DNA of 64,000 nucleotides from Firmicutes bacterium AF25-13AC (GTDB taxonomy: Bacteria > Bacillota > Clostridia > Lachnospirales > Lachnospiraceae), in the NCBI GenBank assembly GCA_003478935.1, contig QUFP01000016.1, positions 1 to 64,000 on the forward strand, in the 5' to 3' direction. The position numbers were made by a program, and so were the translations under genes. Below are positions 1-8,860 of this stretch, piece by piece. Each line of letters starts with the position of its first letter. Position 1 is the stretch's first letter. Under the pieces are notes generated by a model. That model searched no databases. It saw only the letters and a list, made by a program, of their open reading frames with translations, and was not told the DNA's origin.

Positions 1-2382
1 GTCTTTTTGACGCGCTTTCCATCACTGTCGTAGGCAAAGGTAACCTCTCCTGCTGTTGCAGCAATTCTTTTTAAACGGCGTCCTTCTCCCCAGGTCAGTG
101 CCATTCCTCTCAGCACAGTCGGATTACCGCCTGCATCATAAGTATAGCTCTTTCCATTCCAAGACAGTAACTGATCCTTCCAACCCTCGGTGCGATAGGT
201 AAAAAGATCCTGTGTCTGTACCGTTGAAACCGCTCCCTCTGTATATGCGTATGTCTTTCGGGAAGTCATGTTGCCGCCTGCATCATAGGTATAAAGCACT
301 GTTGTTCCAAGTACACCATTGTTTTCACGAATCAGCTGATTGAGTTCATCATACTGATATGTGATGACCTTCGTACCTGATGTAATCTTTGTGATGTTTC
401 CCACATTGTCATACTCGTAGCTCCAGCTTTCGGTTCCATTTGACATCGCAGAAAGAAGACTGTCCGTGTCGGTCAGATGACGAAGGGTTCCATAAGTAAA
501 GCAGTTTTCTCGCTTCTGTCCACCCGGAAGTGTCATAGTTTCCTTTGTGCATCGTGCCATCGCATCATAAGCCAGACTTTGTCTTTGTTTTCCATCGACA
601 GTAAGTCCATAAGATAATCCCGGTCGCTGTGTCTTTGATGCATCTCCATACACCAGTCCAGTCTTTGTCTTTGATCCCTCCAGACTCTGCACCAGTCGAT
701 TTACGCGATTATAACTGTCATAACCAATCTCAAGTGACTGCACTGTATGAGTGTTTGCCACGGTTGGCTCACCTGATGCCCCGGTATTCTTTTCCAATGT
801 AGTACTCTGTACGAGTCTTCCGGTCATGTCATACTGATCTTTGTCAATTCGTCCATTTACTAGATCGGTTTCCTTTTCCAGACTGCCATAGGCATCATAT
901 TCATAGCGCACGGTGTCGGTACTCTGACCATTCCAACGTCTGGACTTGATACGCTCCTCTTTGTCATACAGAATTTCTTGCGTATCGCCATTTCCATAGG
1001 TAACTGTCTTGAGTGGACCATTGTTTGGTGCATAGCCGTAGCGTTCAAGAGTCTTGTCGCCCGCCTTTACCATTGTCTGGTTTCCAAATCCATCATACTC
1101 AAATGCGTAAGTGGTTCCACCATGCTGGATACTCTTGATTCGGTCTCCCTCATCATATGTATAGGAAACATCCCTTGTCTGCCCGGATGCAGTTGCACTT
1201 ACGCCTGTTAAGCGATCTGTTGATGCCTCGTAATGATACTGTGTACTATGATTGTTGGAATCGGTCATCTTTGTCAGAAGACGGTTATCACTGTCATATG
1301 CATAGGAAACGCGTTTCTGTCTGGCATCCATTACACTCGCTACATTTCTAAAATCACTTGTATAGCCCATGTAAGAATAAATTCGTTTTTCTACCTTCTC
1401 CAGTACAAAAACCTTGTTGTCCTGAATATCAGAAAATGCCACACTAGACGGGGTTCCTGTTGCAATAACTGCTGCCAGATTTGCATAATCTCCCAATTTT
1501 ACATCAAACTGATAACCCAACTTGTTCTCGATGACATAGCCTGTTCGAAGTTTCTTAAAGCAGAACTTCTGACTGTCTGCGTCACTCTTTTCCTGTAAAG
1601 TCGGACGATCATAACCATCCGTTCCCTTACTGCAGATATCCACATACAGGGATGGTCTAAAAACAGTCCTTATATAGTACCAGTCTGTGCCGTTTTCCGA
1701 CTGTGCCTTTGTCAGAAGAAATTCCTCGGCAGGCCAGAAGGAGCTGTAGGTCTGCTGCAGACCATCTCCAATTCTCATGGTGCCATTTGCTGCACGTACA
1801 TACTGACCGGAATGGCGTGCACGGATACGAAGGAGCATTCCATCCTGTGGTGCCGCACTGACATCACCCTCATCTGCCGGCTCAAAGTACCAGATACTTC
1901 TCGGCTCACTGTCAGAACCGGCCGTTCCCAGTTCAATATTCGCCCTGATTGCAAATACATCATTCGGCGCACTTCCTGCGGAAACCATTACACACTTTTC
2001 GTCATTGCTGCACTTTGCAAGAAGCTGGTAGCCGCCTCCTTCTACTGCTTTTAATTTGAATTTCTGTGCATCATGACCATGATCCGGATACAGCTGAATG
2101 TTAGTTCCATCTGCACTCCATCCATTTAAAACGTCAAGCAGTTTTGACTTTGTTCCAGACTGGGATACAAACTTGACATATCCCTCTCCGGCATCCTCCA
2201 CCTTCCACTTCTGATCATCCGACCCATTGAAGGTATACTGCTGGATATTGGAATAGGTCTTATCCCCCTCCTGAGTGTCGATATACTTTCCGGAACGCTG
2301 TTGGCGGATATAGTACACTCTTCCAACTGTTACCGCTGCTGAATTTTTATCCGCCTCAATTGACATGGATGTCGGCTGCCCT
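1..2382 (-). CDS. RHS repeat protein, C-terminal part (ricin lectin + YD repeats), runs off left edge
   Basis: The frame is open from about 2382 to the window edge, with no start codon of its own, and continues the protein of the upstream fragments after a one-base shift. It opens with a ricin-B beta-trefoil region at about 2320-1500, with repeated QxW-like motifs such as DDQKWKV and GHDAQKFKL. It then passes into many YD repeats (YDSDNRLL, YEYDAYGSLE, YTYDAGGNMTS), the beta-propeller-like strands that form the RHS cocoon. The RHS core and any C-terminal toxin tip lie outside the window. It is clearly an RHS/wall-associated family protein, but its C-terminal activity cannot be known here. A junction near 2377-2382 at a G run (aaaaagggcag) suggests one missing G. 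Confidence 0.85.
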
Positions 2383-3580
2383 TTTTGTTGTACCAGAAAT
2401 AACTTCTCTGACCTTCCGCACTCTTTGCATACAGTGGCATTCTCTGCGCATTATAATAAATATCATAGGAACTGCCATCCATCGCTGACATACGGCTGAT
2501 CTGATCCTTACTGTTGTGCTGGAATGAGTTGTTTTCCCTTGTTCTTTTGGCCGTATTCAGATTGCCCTTATTATCATAGGTATAGCTCCAGCTGTCATCC
2601 TTCATGAACTGAACATCTGTAAAATAGCCCGGATTCATCTGATTGTCATACATGATGTAAAGATGAATCGCTGTATACTGCTTATGGGTTACGGAATCCT
2701 CATCATCGGTTGATACCACACCGGAAACATATTGCCAGCCGCTTCGATATGGATCAAAATCCACATTTTCCCACTTATGGGTTCCGTCGGCATAGATGAC
2801 TGCTGCTGCAATACGAAACGTCTTTCCCGGAATGGCTTCTGCCTTTGCAAAACAACCGAAACGGAATACGTCACCTTCGCCGCCTTTCGCATAGATTCCC
2901 TGAAGCACGCGCTTTTCTTTGTCAGGCTCTCCTGTGATTCTAAGACAACTTCCTCTCTCACTGTCCGTTACTGTTGTATCGGATGCGACCAGATTTACAT
3001 GGTTCCAGTCATTTACACCGTTAGTGCTGTTTCTTGCAAAGCGGCCATTATTCACCATGTTAAAATCACTCATTCGGTCGCCTACTTCTAGCTGGAAGCA
3101 ATCAAACCATGCCGTTCCAGTTGTGTTGAAAATTCCACCATAAATGGTAACAACCTGTGCACTATTTACAGTAAATGTCTGGCTGACTCGCTTCCATCCC
3201 CTGTCAATATCGGTGTCCGCATTTCCTGTCAGAAATTCTAATCCATACGCCATCGACTGATCTGCAAAACGAACTGCCAGTCCTGCTCCTGCCTGTGCAT
3301 TATTTGAAACCGCTGCGACATCCTTTACAAAAGTATAGGCAGAAAGTGTATAAGTTCCTGCTTCTAACCAGACCTCCTGAATCACAGCGGCAAAGCTGTT
3401 TTTCTGTGTCTTTGTGACTCGAATGGAGGTATCGGCAAAGTATCCCTTGTCCGTAACACGTTCAACGCCCCATGCAGACGTTTCTGTCAGACCGGATGCA
3501 TTGCCCCAGCCGTCTTCAAACTCACCCATCGCATCAAAGCCGGTATTCTTTAGCAGATTGGTTACAAGTTTTCCTGTCAA
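2330..3580 (-). CDS. RHS protein middle fragment: two jelly-roll (CBM-like) modules and YD repeats
   Basis: This 416-residue open frame starts at an internal Met and is the middle of the same giant RHS protein, not a separate gene. It carries two consecutive carbohydrate-binding-like beta-sandwich modules. The first begins NLLKNTGFDAMGEFEDGW and the second MVNNGRFARNSTNGVNDW, and both show the 'N-G-F/W ... aromatic' pattern of CBM/discoidin-type folds. Then come YD-type strands (YTYDNKGNLNTAKR). Its last ~20 residues (after YNKKG) are out of frame; reading one frame over continues smoothly into the ricin module. The true coding sequence is therefore continuous with the 1-2382 and 3592-5940 segments. 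Carbohydrate binding is inferred from fold pattern only. Confidence 0.8.
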   Translation of the reverse strand: MTGKLVTNLLKNTGFDAMGEFEDGWGNASGLTETSAWGVERVTDKGYFADTSIRVTKTQKNSFAAVIQEVWLEAGTYTLSAYTFVKDVAAVSNNAQAGAGLAVRFADQSMAYGLEFLTGNADTDIDRGWKRVSQTFTVNSAQVVTIYGGIFNTTGTAWFDCFQLEVGDRMSDFNMVNNGRFARNSTNGVNDWNHVNLVASDTTVTDSERGSCLRITGEPDKEKRVLQGIYAKGGEGDVFRFGCFAKAEAIPGKTFRIAAAVIYADGTHKWENVDFDPYRSGWQYVSGVVSTDDEDSVTHKQYTAIHLYIMYDNQMNPGYFTDVQFMKDDSWSYTYDNKGNLNTAKRTRENNSFQHNSKDQISRMSAMDGSSYDIYYNAQRMPLYAKSAEGQRSYFWYNKKGSRHPCQLRRIKIQQR

Positions 3581-3591
3581 TGACGACTGTC

Positions 3592-5940
3592 TCAGCTTAT
3601 GACGTCTGGCACCATCATCATAATGACTGAAAGTGCTGACATGACCGGCATTGTCTGAGATCTCAGAAGGAGAACCAAATCGATTAAATTTCCATGTATA
3701 AACATGTTGTCTGCTAATGATGATAACTTTCCATCCAGACCAGGCTCTGTATATACAGTTGTTCCAAGCTCTGGATAAGTAACTTCAATCTCAGTTCCTG
3801 TATGGAAACTCCCTGCTGCATCCGTATATCCCTCCCCAATCTTTGCAATACGTTCCACACCGCAATCGGTTCGGTATCCATATACAATACGTCTTTTATC
3901 TGCTCCTTCTGCCCAGATCAGCTTATCGCCATCATAACCAAAACGACTTGTCTTTCCATCTGGATAGGTAATGTTCGTCAGATGACCGGCGGCATCATAT
4001 GCAAAGGAAGTATTTCTCTTATTTGCCGTAATGCTGACAAGCTTTGTCAGATCGCTGTTGTAATTAAATACAACTCTCGCACCTGTCGGATCTTCTGCAT
4101 ACTGAATGTAATTTCCGGCAGTATTCGGCCCATACTGGCACTTCATTGCATTTCCATATGTATCCTTGATCTGACGCAGATAGCCGTCCTGACCAAAAAT
4201 GTACTGTACCTCATCCTTATCCTTCATGATCCGATATGAATCATATTCATTGCTGGAAGTCTGTGTAATTACAAGCCCAAGTCCGTCCTCATCCTTGAGC
4301 TTATTGGAATCGGATGTATCCTTATAGAAGTAATGATTTGTTCCATCTGCATCGGTTAACACATACGGGAAATCACTGTTTCCGGATTCCTTTAATTCCT
4401 GCATCAGACTCAGACGAAAGCCTTTTCCGAAACGGCTCTTTGTATCACAATCAGAAAGGTTGTACACATGACTGACACTGACCGGCATCAGAATACCACT
4501 TGTGCCTTCATCTTCATGAATAAATACAAGATTTCCATTATATCGGTTTACATAACCACTTCCGGTACGTCCTAATTCCTGCTCGTGATAACTATAATAA
4601 TCCTCAAGACCCTTTGTACTTCGGTAATAGACAATTCCAATCGGATAACAGTCCGCGGTCAGACCGTATTTATTCACCGGCATATCCGAGGATACCAGCG
4701 TAGCCGTTGCATATACATTCTCATTTACGGCTTTTAATGCAATTCCATGGTTGGAAGACGGATTGTTGTACCAGCCACGAATCAGCTTTGTCACATCGAA
4801 GGTCTTCGGAACTGCCATTTTATTTGTATTTTCCAGTGTCAGATAGTCTAGTGCTTCCGTCTTAAAGGAAGGCTGATTGTTCCATGTTAGAGTACGCTGG
4901 CTCCATGCACCTGTTACCTCGTGAGCACTGACGCGAAAGCCCTTTCCGTCATCTGCTGAAAACTGATACTGATATAAGTTCAATCTGGCATCAGTGATTA
5001 CCGCTCCCTTTTCTAACTTCGGAAGTGTATTAAACTTTAAAAAGGTACGGCAAACCTGATACGGTCTGTTTCTTCCGACCTCCAGCTCACTAAAGTTATA
5101 GCCATAGCTGCTGTTTGGATCTTTTGAACGCACAAAAGCATCATCAATGGTTGTCTGTTTCTTCTCAATGCGAACCGTCGGATCAACCGTGATCGGATAG
5201 GCTCTGTTTTCATCCAGAAGCCATGATAAATCCATTCTGATTGTAATTTCAGAAATTCCCTGTCCTTTTTCAATCTGATAAGCAGCCTTTACGACTTCCC
5301 CATTTTTATCGAATAAAATCGGTGCATCCAAAAAGAATACTGCATTTTTATCTGAACTTTCAGCATGATTCGCTAAATGCTCGTCATTCTCAGTCACAGC
5401 ATTTTCACACTCGCCCTGCATCTTGCATAAAGCCACACTGCCATCTACAAGCACATGCATTGAAAGTCCCGGATGTTTCATCACAAATGTGATTGTTTCC
5501 GCCGCAGCCTCTTTCTTTTTCAGAATGATCTCTTCCTTCATTACTTCAGACTCCAGACGATATCTAATATCCATCCCCGGAAGAATCTCTCTAAAATATC
5601 CTGCGGATGACAGCTTGGAAAGCTTCAGAAGTTTTTCTTCTGCTGTCTGGATACTAACTGGATTTGGTTTAAATTCAACTGGAACTTCTGCCACTTCTGA
5701 CTCATTCATCTGTGAAAGCATAGCAGGCTTTTCTTCCTGCATTTTTTCTTCCTGTGTTTTCAGTCCCCAGGAAATCATAAATCCATCTTTCTCAACACTG
5801 GCAAGCTCGATGATTCCAGACTTTTCTTCTGTCTGATCCTGCAGAGCACTGTTCGCATTCTGATGCTCTTCCAGATTAAGCAGCATCATTTTTTTCTTAT
5901 GATCAGTTTGCTTCGGCATTCTCGCAATTCTTACCTTCAT
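3592..5940 (-). CDS. RHS protein N-proximal fragment: DNRLRE domain and first YD repeats
   Basis: A 782-residue open frame. The first ~250 residues resemble the conserved N-terminal region of Gram-positive RHS/DNRLRE proteins, ending YPITVDPTVRIEKKQ. A DNRLRE domain follows at about residues 265-440 (DDAFVRSKDPNSSYG, FLKFNTLP, ARLNLYQY, WNNQPS, FDVTKLIRGWYNN). Next come the pre-RHS linker (GYVNRYNGNLVFIHEDEG) and YD repeats (FAYDAAGHLTNITYPDGKT, FGYDGDKLIWAEG). The last ~40 residues are frameshifted; another frame continues WKFNRFGSPSEISDNAGH into the 2330-3580 fragment. The first Met (MKVRIARM) is probably internal, since the upstream frame also continues. No signal peptide is visible. Confidence 0.85.
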   Translation of the reverse strand: MKVRIARMPKQTDHKKKMMLLNLEEHQNANSALQDQTEEKSGIIELASVEKDGFMISWGLKTQEEKMQEEKPAMLSQMNESEVAEVPVEFKPNPVSIQTAEEKLLKLSKLSSAGYFREILPGMDIRYRLESEVMKEEIILKKKEAAAETITFVMKHPGLSMHVLVDGSVALCKMQGECENAVTENDEHLANHAESSDKNAVFFLDAPILFDKNGEVVKAAYQIEKGQGISEITIRMDLSWLLDENRAYPITVDPTVRIEKKQTTIDDAFVRSKDPNSSYGYNFSELEVGRNRPYQVCRTFLKFNTLPKLEKGAVITDARLNLYQYQFSADDGKGFRVSAHEVTGAWSQRTLTWNNQPSFKTEALDYLTLENTNKMAVPKTFDVTKLIRGWYNNPSSNHGIALKAVNENVYATATLVSSDMPVNKYGLTADCYPIGIVYYRSTKGLEDYYSYHEQELGRTGSGYVNRYNGNLVFIHEDEGTSGILMPVSVSHVYNLSDCDTKSRFGKGFRLSLMQELKESGNSDFPYVLTDADGTNHYFYKDTSDSNKLKDEDGLGLVITQTSSNEYDSYRIMKDKDEVQYIFGQDGYLRQIKDTYGNAMKCQYGPNTAGNYIQYAEDPTGARVVFNYNSDLTKLVSITANKRNTSFAYDAAGHLTNITYPDGKTSRFGYDGDKLIWAEGADKRRIVYGYRTDCGVERIAKIGEGYTDAAGSFHTGTEIEVTYPELGTTVYTEPGLDGKLSSLADNMFIHGNLIDLVLLLRSQTMPVMSALSVIMMMVPDVIS

Positions 5941-6218
5941 TCTGCCCTGTGCATTCTCATATGCCAGCTGATCTTTAGAAAGTACAAGTGTATTGTCGAT
6001 TGCTTCCCATGCATCATCCTTTTTGAAATGTACTGCCTCGGATATATAACTGCTGCTTTTTCTCCATTCTTTGTCTCAAATACACGAGAAAAACGGCTTC
6101 TTTCCTTGATGCATTCACGCACCAGACTTCGTCCTTCCTGCTTTACAGCTTCGATTTTATCAGCTGTAAACAGCTCATTAGACTTATTTGTCTTGTTTGT
6201 TTCATTTACTCCATTCAT
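5937..6218 (-). CDS. RHS protein extreme N-terminus (start of the giant RHS gene), frameshifted
   Basis: The true start of the RHS gene is the ATG at 6218, which overlaps the holin stop codon (ATGA arrangement) and implies translational coupling. The first ~60 residues (MNGVNETNKTNKSNELF...) are hydrophilic, with no signal peptide or lipobox. After AAVIYP the listed frame becomes nonsensical. One frame over it reads EAVHFKKDDAWEAIDNTLV, the N-terminal motif of RHS/DNRLRE proteins, and runs into MKVRIARMPKQ of the next fragment. One G missing from ccGgag near 6040 explains this. With all shifts repaired the protein exceeds 2,070 residues in this window alone. Confidence 0.8.
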   Translation of the reverse strand: MNGVNETNKTNKSNELFTADKIEAVKQEGRSLVRECIKERSRFSRVFETKNGEKAAVIYPRQYISKRMMHGKQSTIHLYFLKISWHMRMHRAE

Positions 6219-6661
6219 AATTCTTTTTCCTCTCTTTTTTGATATTCTCTTTCTTGATGTTTCTGTTCTTTTTCCCCTGCTTCGACCAATTCCCCTTTGG
6301 CTCTCTGCATCTTGTTTGTTTCCTGTGCTTCACTCTTCTGTCTGAGAAGATCAATCGCACTAGTTAAAACCTTTGGCACCGGCACTCCCATTAAGCCGAG
6401 ATTTTCTGTAATAGATAACAACTCATTCACCAGATACGCTGCCATCACTGCATTACAGATAAAATCTGTCCCTGCAATCAAATCAAGACGGTAGGCCACA
6501 AGCACAATCAGTAATGAGATTCCTTTTCTGCAAAGTCCCTTCCAGCCGCTCCAGCTTTCCAGACCTCCCTGTGCAGATTTTTTACTCTTGTGAAAGATGC
6601 CTGCTGCCATCATCCCCGTCAGATAATCCAGTGCCATGCATAAAATCAATGTCTCAAGCAT
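6215..6661 (-). CDS. Phage-type holin (toxin secretion/phage lysis holin family)
   Basis: A small membrane protein of 148 residues. It starts LILCMALDYLTGMMAAG, the conserved 'DY-x-TG' first helix of the Phage_holin_4 (Cph1/TcdE-like) family. An amphipathic stretch (GWKGLCRKGISLLIVLVAYRLD) and a helix with NELLSITENLGLMG follow, which is also diagnostic. The tail is long, charged and glutamate/lysine rich (about residues 110-148), unlike the short tails of many holins. The N-terminus appears about 25 residues shorter than usual; no better start with a ribosome site is visible. Holins form membrane lesions that release endolysins or, in clostridial toxin loci, large toxins. Its place between a lysin and a signal-less RHS protein suggests an export role. 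Confidence 0.85.
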   Translation of the reverse strand: MLETLILCMALDYLTGMMAAGIFHKSKKSAQGGLESWSGWKGLCRKGISLLIVLVAYRLDLIAGTDFICNAVMAAYLVNELLSITENLGLMGVPVPKVLTSAIDLLRQKSEAQETNKMQRAKGELVEAGEKEQKHQEREYQKREEKEL

Positions 6662-6668
6662 GACGCAC

Positions 6669-7325
6669 CTACTTTCTCCTTAGGTGATCCGCTCTGACAT
6701 ATCCGGCATATGCTCCTGCAATGGAAATCATGTTCCAGACTGCTCCATCACTTCCCTTTTGTGTACCAAGCACTTCCACAAGATTTCCATTATTCAGACG
6801 AGGATAGCTTTCTAAAAGTTCCTTGTCACTTCCGGCTTCTTCATACACAAATGTCCATCCGTCTGGATCATCCACTGATGCCACATAGCGGGCAAACGGC
6901 TGTGTTTTCTCATCATCTGGAATTGCCACTCCCCAAAAGGTATGATTTTTGAGCTTTCCCATGTTTACGTAGTGGGTATCCCAGTAATTTCTCCAGTAGC
7001 TGCTTCCTCTGTCAGACATAAAGAAATACACGTAATGATCTGTAAAAATCCTCTGTCCCTCCAGAAATACACGAATTACCGCCTCTAAACAGCTACTTCC
7101 CCGGATATCCTGATCGGTTGGTGTGGTGTAGGCATTTTTAATAACCTCTTCGAGTGTTTTTCCAAAGCCTGAACCATCTGCTCCGATAATGTTGTGGTGC
7201 AGCTGATCGTACATCGTCTGCGCCACTGCCATCTGGCCGTTCAATCCTTCTGTAGCTGCTTCCGCAAACACAGTTCTCGCTGCCAGATTTAATTCTTTTG
7301 CTGTAAGTCTACTTACCGCATTCAT
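6669..7325 (-). CDS. SleB-like cell-wall hydrolase with C-terminal SH3-type domain
   Basis: 218 residues. The N-terminal ~140 residues match the SleB/Hydrolase_2 (spore-cortex lytic type) fold: LNLAARTVFAEAATEGLNGQ with the conserved catalytic-type Glu, then AVAQTMYDQ and later NHTFWG. The C-terminal ~70 residues (ARYVASVDDPDGWTFVYEE...VEVLGTQKGSDGAVW) look like a bacterial SH3 domain that would bind the cell wall. There is no signal peptide, as in phage endolysins that depend on a holin. It lies 7 bp upstream of the holin gene, the usual lysis-pair proximity but with lysin first. It probably opens peptidoglycan for release or assembly of the RHS protein. Enzyme class is confident; role is inferred. 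Confidence 0.85.
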   Translation of the reverse strand: MNAVSRLTAKELNLAARTVFAEAATEGLNGQMAVAQTMYDQLHHNIIGADGSGFGKTLEEVIKNAYTTPTDQDIRGSSCLEAVIRVFLEGQRIFTDHYVYFFMSDRGSSYWRNYWDTHYVNMGKLKNHTFWGVAIPDDEKTQPFARYVASVDDPDGWTFVYEEAGSDKELLESYPRLNNGNLVEVLGTQKGSDGAVWNMISIAGAYAGYVRADHLRRK

Positions 7326-7382
7326 AGGTTTGTACCTCCTTCATTTATTTGAGAAATTTGTTCTCTCATAAAGCACACCGTT

Positions 7383-8054
7383 TTAAGCAGCTTGGGAGGT
7401 ACTTTTTTGAAAATTTTTTTTAATTTTTTTCAAGGCCCCTTCAATACAGTTTCCAACTGCTCTCCGACCAATCCCCAATTTTTGTGCAATTGCCTGTTGG
7501 CTCATTCCCTTATAAAAATAAAGTCGGATGACTTCCATTTGACGTTTTGTCAGCTTGTTCATAGCCTCATACAACCTGCAAAGTTCTATTTCTGCTAATA
7601 CCACCTCATTATCCTCCTGCAAAAAATCCACACTTGCTGCCGCAGACCAATCTGAACCGTCACACTCCAACGATACGCATTCGAATTTATCAAAAGTTTT
7701 ATTGTGATTGTGTTCAAGCCGCATTTCTCCTTCCATTAAAAGTCGGATACTCCACTCTTCGTTCTCCAGTAGTTCCTGTTGAATAGTAATTCGAGTCCCA
7801 TTGTCAAAGTCATATGTATATTCTTTGCAGCGATCCACTGCCATGACCGTCCGCGCACCATCTGCTTCATAGACTGCATATCCATTCTGATAGACTGTCA
7901 ACAATGCTGTATTCACAACCTTTTGAGCCACTACAGCAGATTTCATTTCCATAAGCTGCTTAAATGTAGGCAGTTTTCCTTCTGATGTGGCACTTATCTG
8001 CGTTCTTAACTCCCTCAGCGTAACATGTTCATTTTGTGCAATGATATTCTCCAT
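7383..8054 (-). CDS. Sigma-region-4-like HTH transcription regulator
   Basis: The ATG at 8054 is preferred (MENIIAQNEHV) because GGGGAAAGG lies just upstream; an in-frame start at 8102 lacks a site. The protein has 223 residues. The first ~150 residues are unrecognised and contain antiparallel-strand-like sequence. Residues ~165-215 (LTKRQMEVIRLYFYKGMSQQAIAQKLGI...) form a sigma-70 region 4-type helix-turn-helix, as in phage late activators and TcdR/UviA-like factors. No region 2 was recognised, so it may act as an activator rather than a full sigma factor. It is the first gene of the lysin-holin-RHS cluster. Stacked palindromes lie ~280 bp upstream and a 10-bp hairpin ~145 bp upstream. Confidence 0.75.
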   Translation of the reverse strand: MENIIAQNEHVTLRELRTQISATSEGKLPTFKQLMEMKSAVVAQKVVNTALLTVYQNGYAVYEADGARTVMAVDRCKEYTYDFDNGTRITIQQELLENEEWSIRLLMEGEMRLEHNHNKTFDKFECVSLECDGSDWSAAASVDFLQEDNEVVLAEIELCRLYEAMNKLTKRQMEVIRLYFYKGMSQQAIAQKLGIGRRAVGNCIEGALKKIKKNFQKSTSQAA

Positions 8055-8198
8055 TTTTTCCTTTCCCCTTAATTCAGAAAGAGAAGAATACCAACAGCGC
8101 ATTAAAATAAACTATGTACATAAGAGACATGGTATCTGCCCAATTTTAGCGAATGGCAAAAAAATTCCAGAGGCAGACTCAGTAATCCCATACACATT

Positions 8199-8234
8199 CC
8201 TACAGAATCAATTGATCAATCATCATTCTGTAGG
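8199..8234. promoter_or_regulatory. 10-bp perfect inverted repeat in leader of the sigma-like gene
   Basis: cctacagaat (8199-8208) is mirrored by attctgtagg (8225-8234) around a 16-base loop that itself contains attgatcaat. No T run follows on either strand, so it is not a standard terminator. It lies between the palindrome cluster and the sigma-like gene and could be an operator or a leader-RNA hairpin. Confidence 0.5.
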
Positions 8235-8334
8235 CTTTGCTATGGTATCCTTCGCCTTCTCTAGAATCAGGCTAAAAAATAATTTTGTTTTTTGAACTGA
8301 TCTTATCATAACAAAATATACGCATTCTTTTGGC

Positions 8335-8359
8335 GGCATATATGCCACATCTATGTGGC
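8335..8359. promoter_or_regulatory. Two overlapping palindromes upstream of the sigma-like gene
   Basis: ggcatatatgcc (8335-8346) is a perfect 12-bp palindrome. It overlaps gccacat-ct-atgtggc (8344-8359), a second perfect dyad. They sit 60-80 bp from the XRE terminator and upstream of the sigma-like/lysin/holin/RHS cluster. The arrangement looks like adjacent operator sites, possibly for the XRE protein or the sigma-like protein. The binding partner is unknown. Confidence 0.5.
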
Positions 8360-8385
8360 GAATTTACCACACTTTTTTGTCAAAT

Positions 8386-8423
8386 AAAAAATGCCATTCA
8401 GCTTTAAGGGCTAAATGGCATTT
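8386..8423 (-). terminator. Rho-independent terminator of the XRE regulator gene
   Basis: Reading the minus strand, aaatgccatt (8423-8414) pairs with aatggcattt (8398-8389), with an inner partial stem, followed by a T tract (attttttattt). It begins at the XRE stop codon. It separates the regulator from the sigma-lysin-holin-RHS cluster, so the two are transcribed separately. Confidence 0.8.
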
Positions 8424-8770
8424 CAACTTATTATCGTACCTTTATTTTCTTTACACAAATATGCATCGATTGTTTCGTTTATTATATTTTGATGTACAGG
8501 ATTTAATTGATCATATTTCTTTTGTATTGAAGCTCCTCTTTTTAAATTTTCCTTATCAAGCAAATCATCTATTGTTACATCAAGTGCTTCTGCAAAAATT
8601 TTTAACTTTTTAAAGTTCATTGCACCTTTTGTTCCATTTTCATACCTTGAGATATCAGCACGATCAACATCCACAGCAATCGCTAACTGCTTTTGTGTCC
8701 ATTTCTTTTTCATTCTACAATTTCTTATATTTTGCCCCAATATGTACTCTTCGCTGTGTACATTAATCAT
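8423..8770 (-). CDS. XRE-family (Cro/C1-type) helix-turn-helix repressor
   Basis: 115 residues, with an excellent ribosome site (AGGAGGTG, six bases before ATG). Residues ~10-70 are an HTH_3 domain: LGQNIRNCRMKKKWTQKQLA, ADISRYENGTKG, MNFKKLKIFAEALDVTIDDLL. The C-terminal ~40 residues (YDQLNPVHQNIINETIDAYL) form a helical segment common in small stand-alone XRE regulators and phage-type repressors; there is no peptidase domain. The gene has its own consensus promoter flanked by two GAAC-N4-GTTC boxes and its own terminator. It most likely controls itself and the adjacent sigma-lysin-holin-RHS cluster, but no direct evidence for that target exists in the sequence. Confidence 0.85.
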   Translation of the reverse strand: MINVHSEEYILGQNIRNCRMKKKWTQKQLAIAVDVDRADISRYENGTKGAMNFKKLKIFAEALDVTIDDLLDKENLKRGASIQKKYDQLNPVHQNIINETIDAYLCKENKGTIIS

Positions 8771-8860
8771 GCTCTACACCTCCTTTCTCATTTGTACACT
8801 TGTCCCATAATAACATTTTTTGTCTTTTTTGACATAACTTCTTTTCGCATTAATCGCTCT

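Noticed and set aside
2330..6218. Programmed frameshifting in the RHS gene
   Set aside because: The slip sites differ in sequence, no slippery heptamer or shared stimulator is seen, and similar one-base losses hit unrelated genes in this window.
6215..7325. Remnant prophage
   Set aside because: Holin and lysin are the only phage-like genes; no structural, replication or integrase genes are present, and the tight coupling to RHS argues for a dedicated role.
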